DNA of 64,000 bases from Membranipora membranacea (taxonomy: Eukaryota > Bryozoa > Gymnolaemata > Cheilostomatida > Membraniporidae): contig OU612070.1 of assembly GCA_914767715.1 (NCBI GenBank), positions 7,643,501 through 7,707,500 on the forward strand. Reading direction: 5' to 3'. Positions 63,171 to 64,000 of this stretch are shown piece after piece. The first letter of the stretch is position 1, and each line of letters opens with the position of its first letter. A program made the translations under genes and the position numbers. Below the pieces are notes generated by a model, which searched no databases, was not told the DNA's origin, and was given only the letters and a program-made list of their open reading frames with translations.

Positions 63171-64000
63171 TAACACAGCTAAGTGTTTGCCTGAATTTGT
63201 TTATGTGAAAATCATTGCTAGAAAAAAAACACGAGTTTGACATCTCAGCAGTCCCAGCAAGTATCAATACTGGAAAGCATTTTACTGTAGTCGCTGGGAT
63301 TTCCTGGTATAATAACCATTCTTATCAAAACTCCAGGACCCCCAAAGTACCTAGCTTAAGACCTTAAGACACTGCTGAGACAGCTGGGCTTTGCCCAACA
63401 GAGCCACCAGTCAATAATTTAAATAGAGAGTTGTGGCATCAAAATATCTAGCCAGTAGCTTTGCATCGAGTTATATGAGCTCTCAAAAAGTAGTGTTTAT
63501 CTTCTTCTCCAGCCATCTGTCATCTGCCATCTGACCAATCAGGTGCCTTTAAAATCTAGCTGAGATCCAACAGTTAGTGGCGTCTAAACTTTGGTGTGCC
63601 AAAAATATTGGAGAAGGCAAAGTCCATCTGGCTTTGATGGTTTCTGGTGATTATGATAAAAGAGCTTCATTTTTGAAAGATAATCATACTTAAAGGAAAA
63701 TTTTAAGATATTTTGCTCAAATGCCTTTTGCTCTATAAGGACTCATTAATTGAGACTTTACTATTCATCATTTGCTTTATAATTATCTGGTTGTAGCAAC
63801 ACACAAACTAGAATAATTAGAAACTAGAAAAATAAAGTCCTATAGTAACAAAAATAATTGCCTGAGGCTGAATTAATTTTATCGTATTTCAGATCTCATC
63901 ATCATCTCTATACCGGCAGCTGACTAGCCTGCTGTTGTCGGGATAAACAGTGGATTATCCCTCATATGACAAATCATACTGACACATCATGTTTTATAAA

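Larger units (their letters stand above)
59084..64000. other. intergenic region upstream of WDR62/MAPKBP1
   Basis: Contains the perfect palindrome at 59479-59552, the inverted repeat of GCTTGCAAGCATG at about 59334-59378, the G/C palindrome at 60241-60274 and a 46-bp tandem repeat. Two weak exon-like segments (61260-61433 and 63892-63945) are discussed under findings. No supported gene. Confidence 0.45.

Overview
The window looks like nuclear DNA of an AT-rich, intron-rich animal, most likely a non-vertebrate. Every multi-exon gene joins at GT-AG introns in consistent phase. The gene set is animal-type: a TFIIA alpha/beta subunit with Taspase1 sites, CCDC85, a single gene for what vertebrates carry as the WDR62/MAPKBP1 pair, an ARSB-type lysosomal sulfatase and a eukaryote-length TPMT. 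I cannot name the phylum. No bacterial operon, phage, plasmid, CRISPR array or complete autonomous transposon was found.

Layout. 1-4856 (+): GTF2A1, entered part-way through, eight exons to the stop. 5952-9638 (-): complete CCDC85-family gene, six exons, convergent with GTF2A1. 9.6-12.3 kb: repeat-rich spacer with a LINE reverse-transcriptase relic and a tRNA-derived SINE. 12343-12494 (-): WAP four-disulfide-core exon, last exon of a small secreted protein whose 5' exon I could not find. 13143-13355: MITE with a 5-bp target duplication. 14659-15900 (-): intronless type I membrane protein with NHL-like repeats and an NPVY tail motif. 15.9-26.7 kb: accessory repeat desert with a foldback element carrying a tRNA-like core, a hairpin MITE, minisatellites, LINE relics, a duplicated 0.3-kb repeat and perhaps one tiny two-exon gene. 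26734-32050 (+): ten-exon ARSB-like sulfatase with a TATA box. 32941-33675 (+): intronless TPMT. 35378-59083 (-): complete 25-exon WDR62/MAPKBP1 gene (1214 codons plus stop), convergent with TPMT. 59.1-64 kb: spacer with a long perfect palindrome, tandem repeats and possible orphan exons.

The genes are functionally unrelated housekeeping or cell-biological loci: basal transcription, coiled-coil junction/scaffold protein, secreted inhibitor-like peptide, membrane NHL protein, glycosaminoglycan sulfatase, S-methyltransferase, JNK/spindle scaffold. I found no convincing new multi-gene system. The most interesting observations are two consecutive Taspase1-type sites in the TFIIA precursor, the intronless NHL membrane protein, and several families of inverted-repeat elements that recur within the window.
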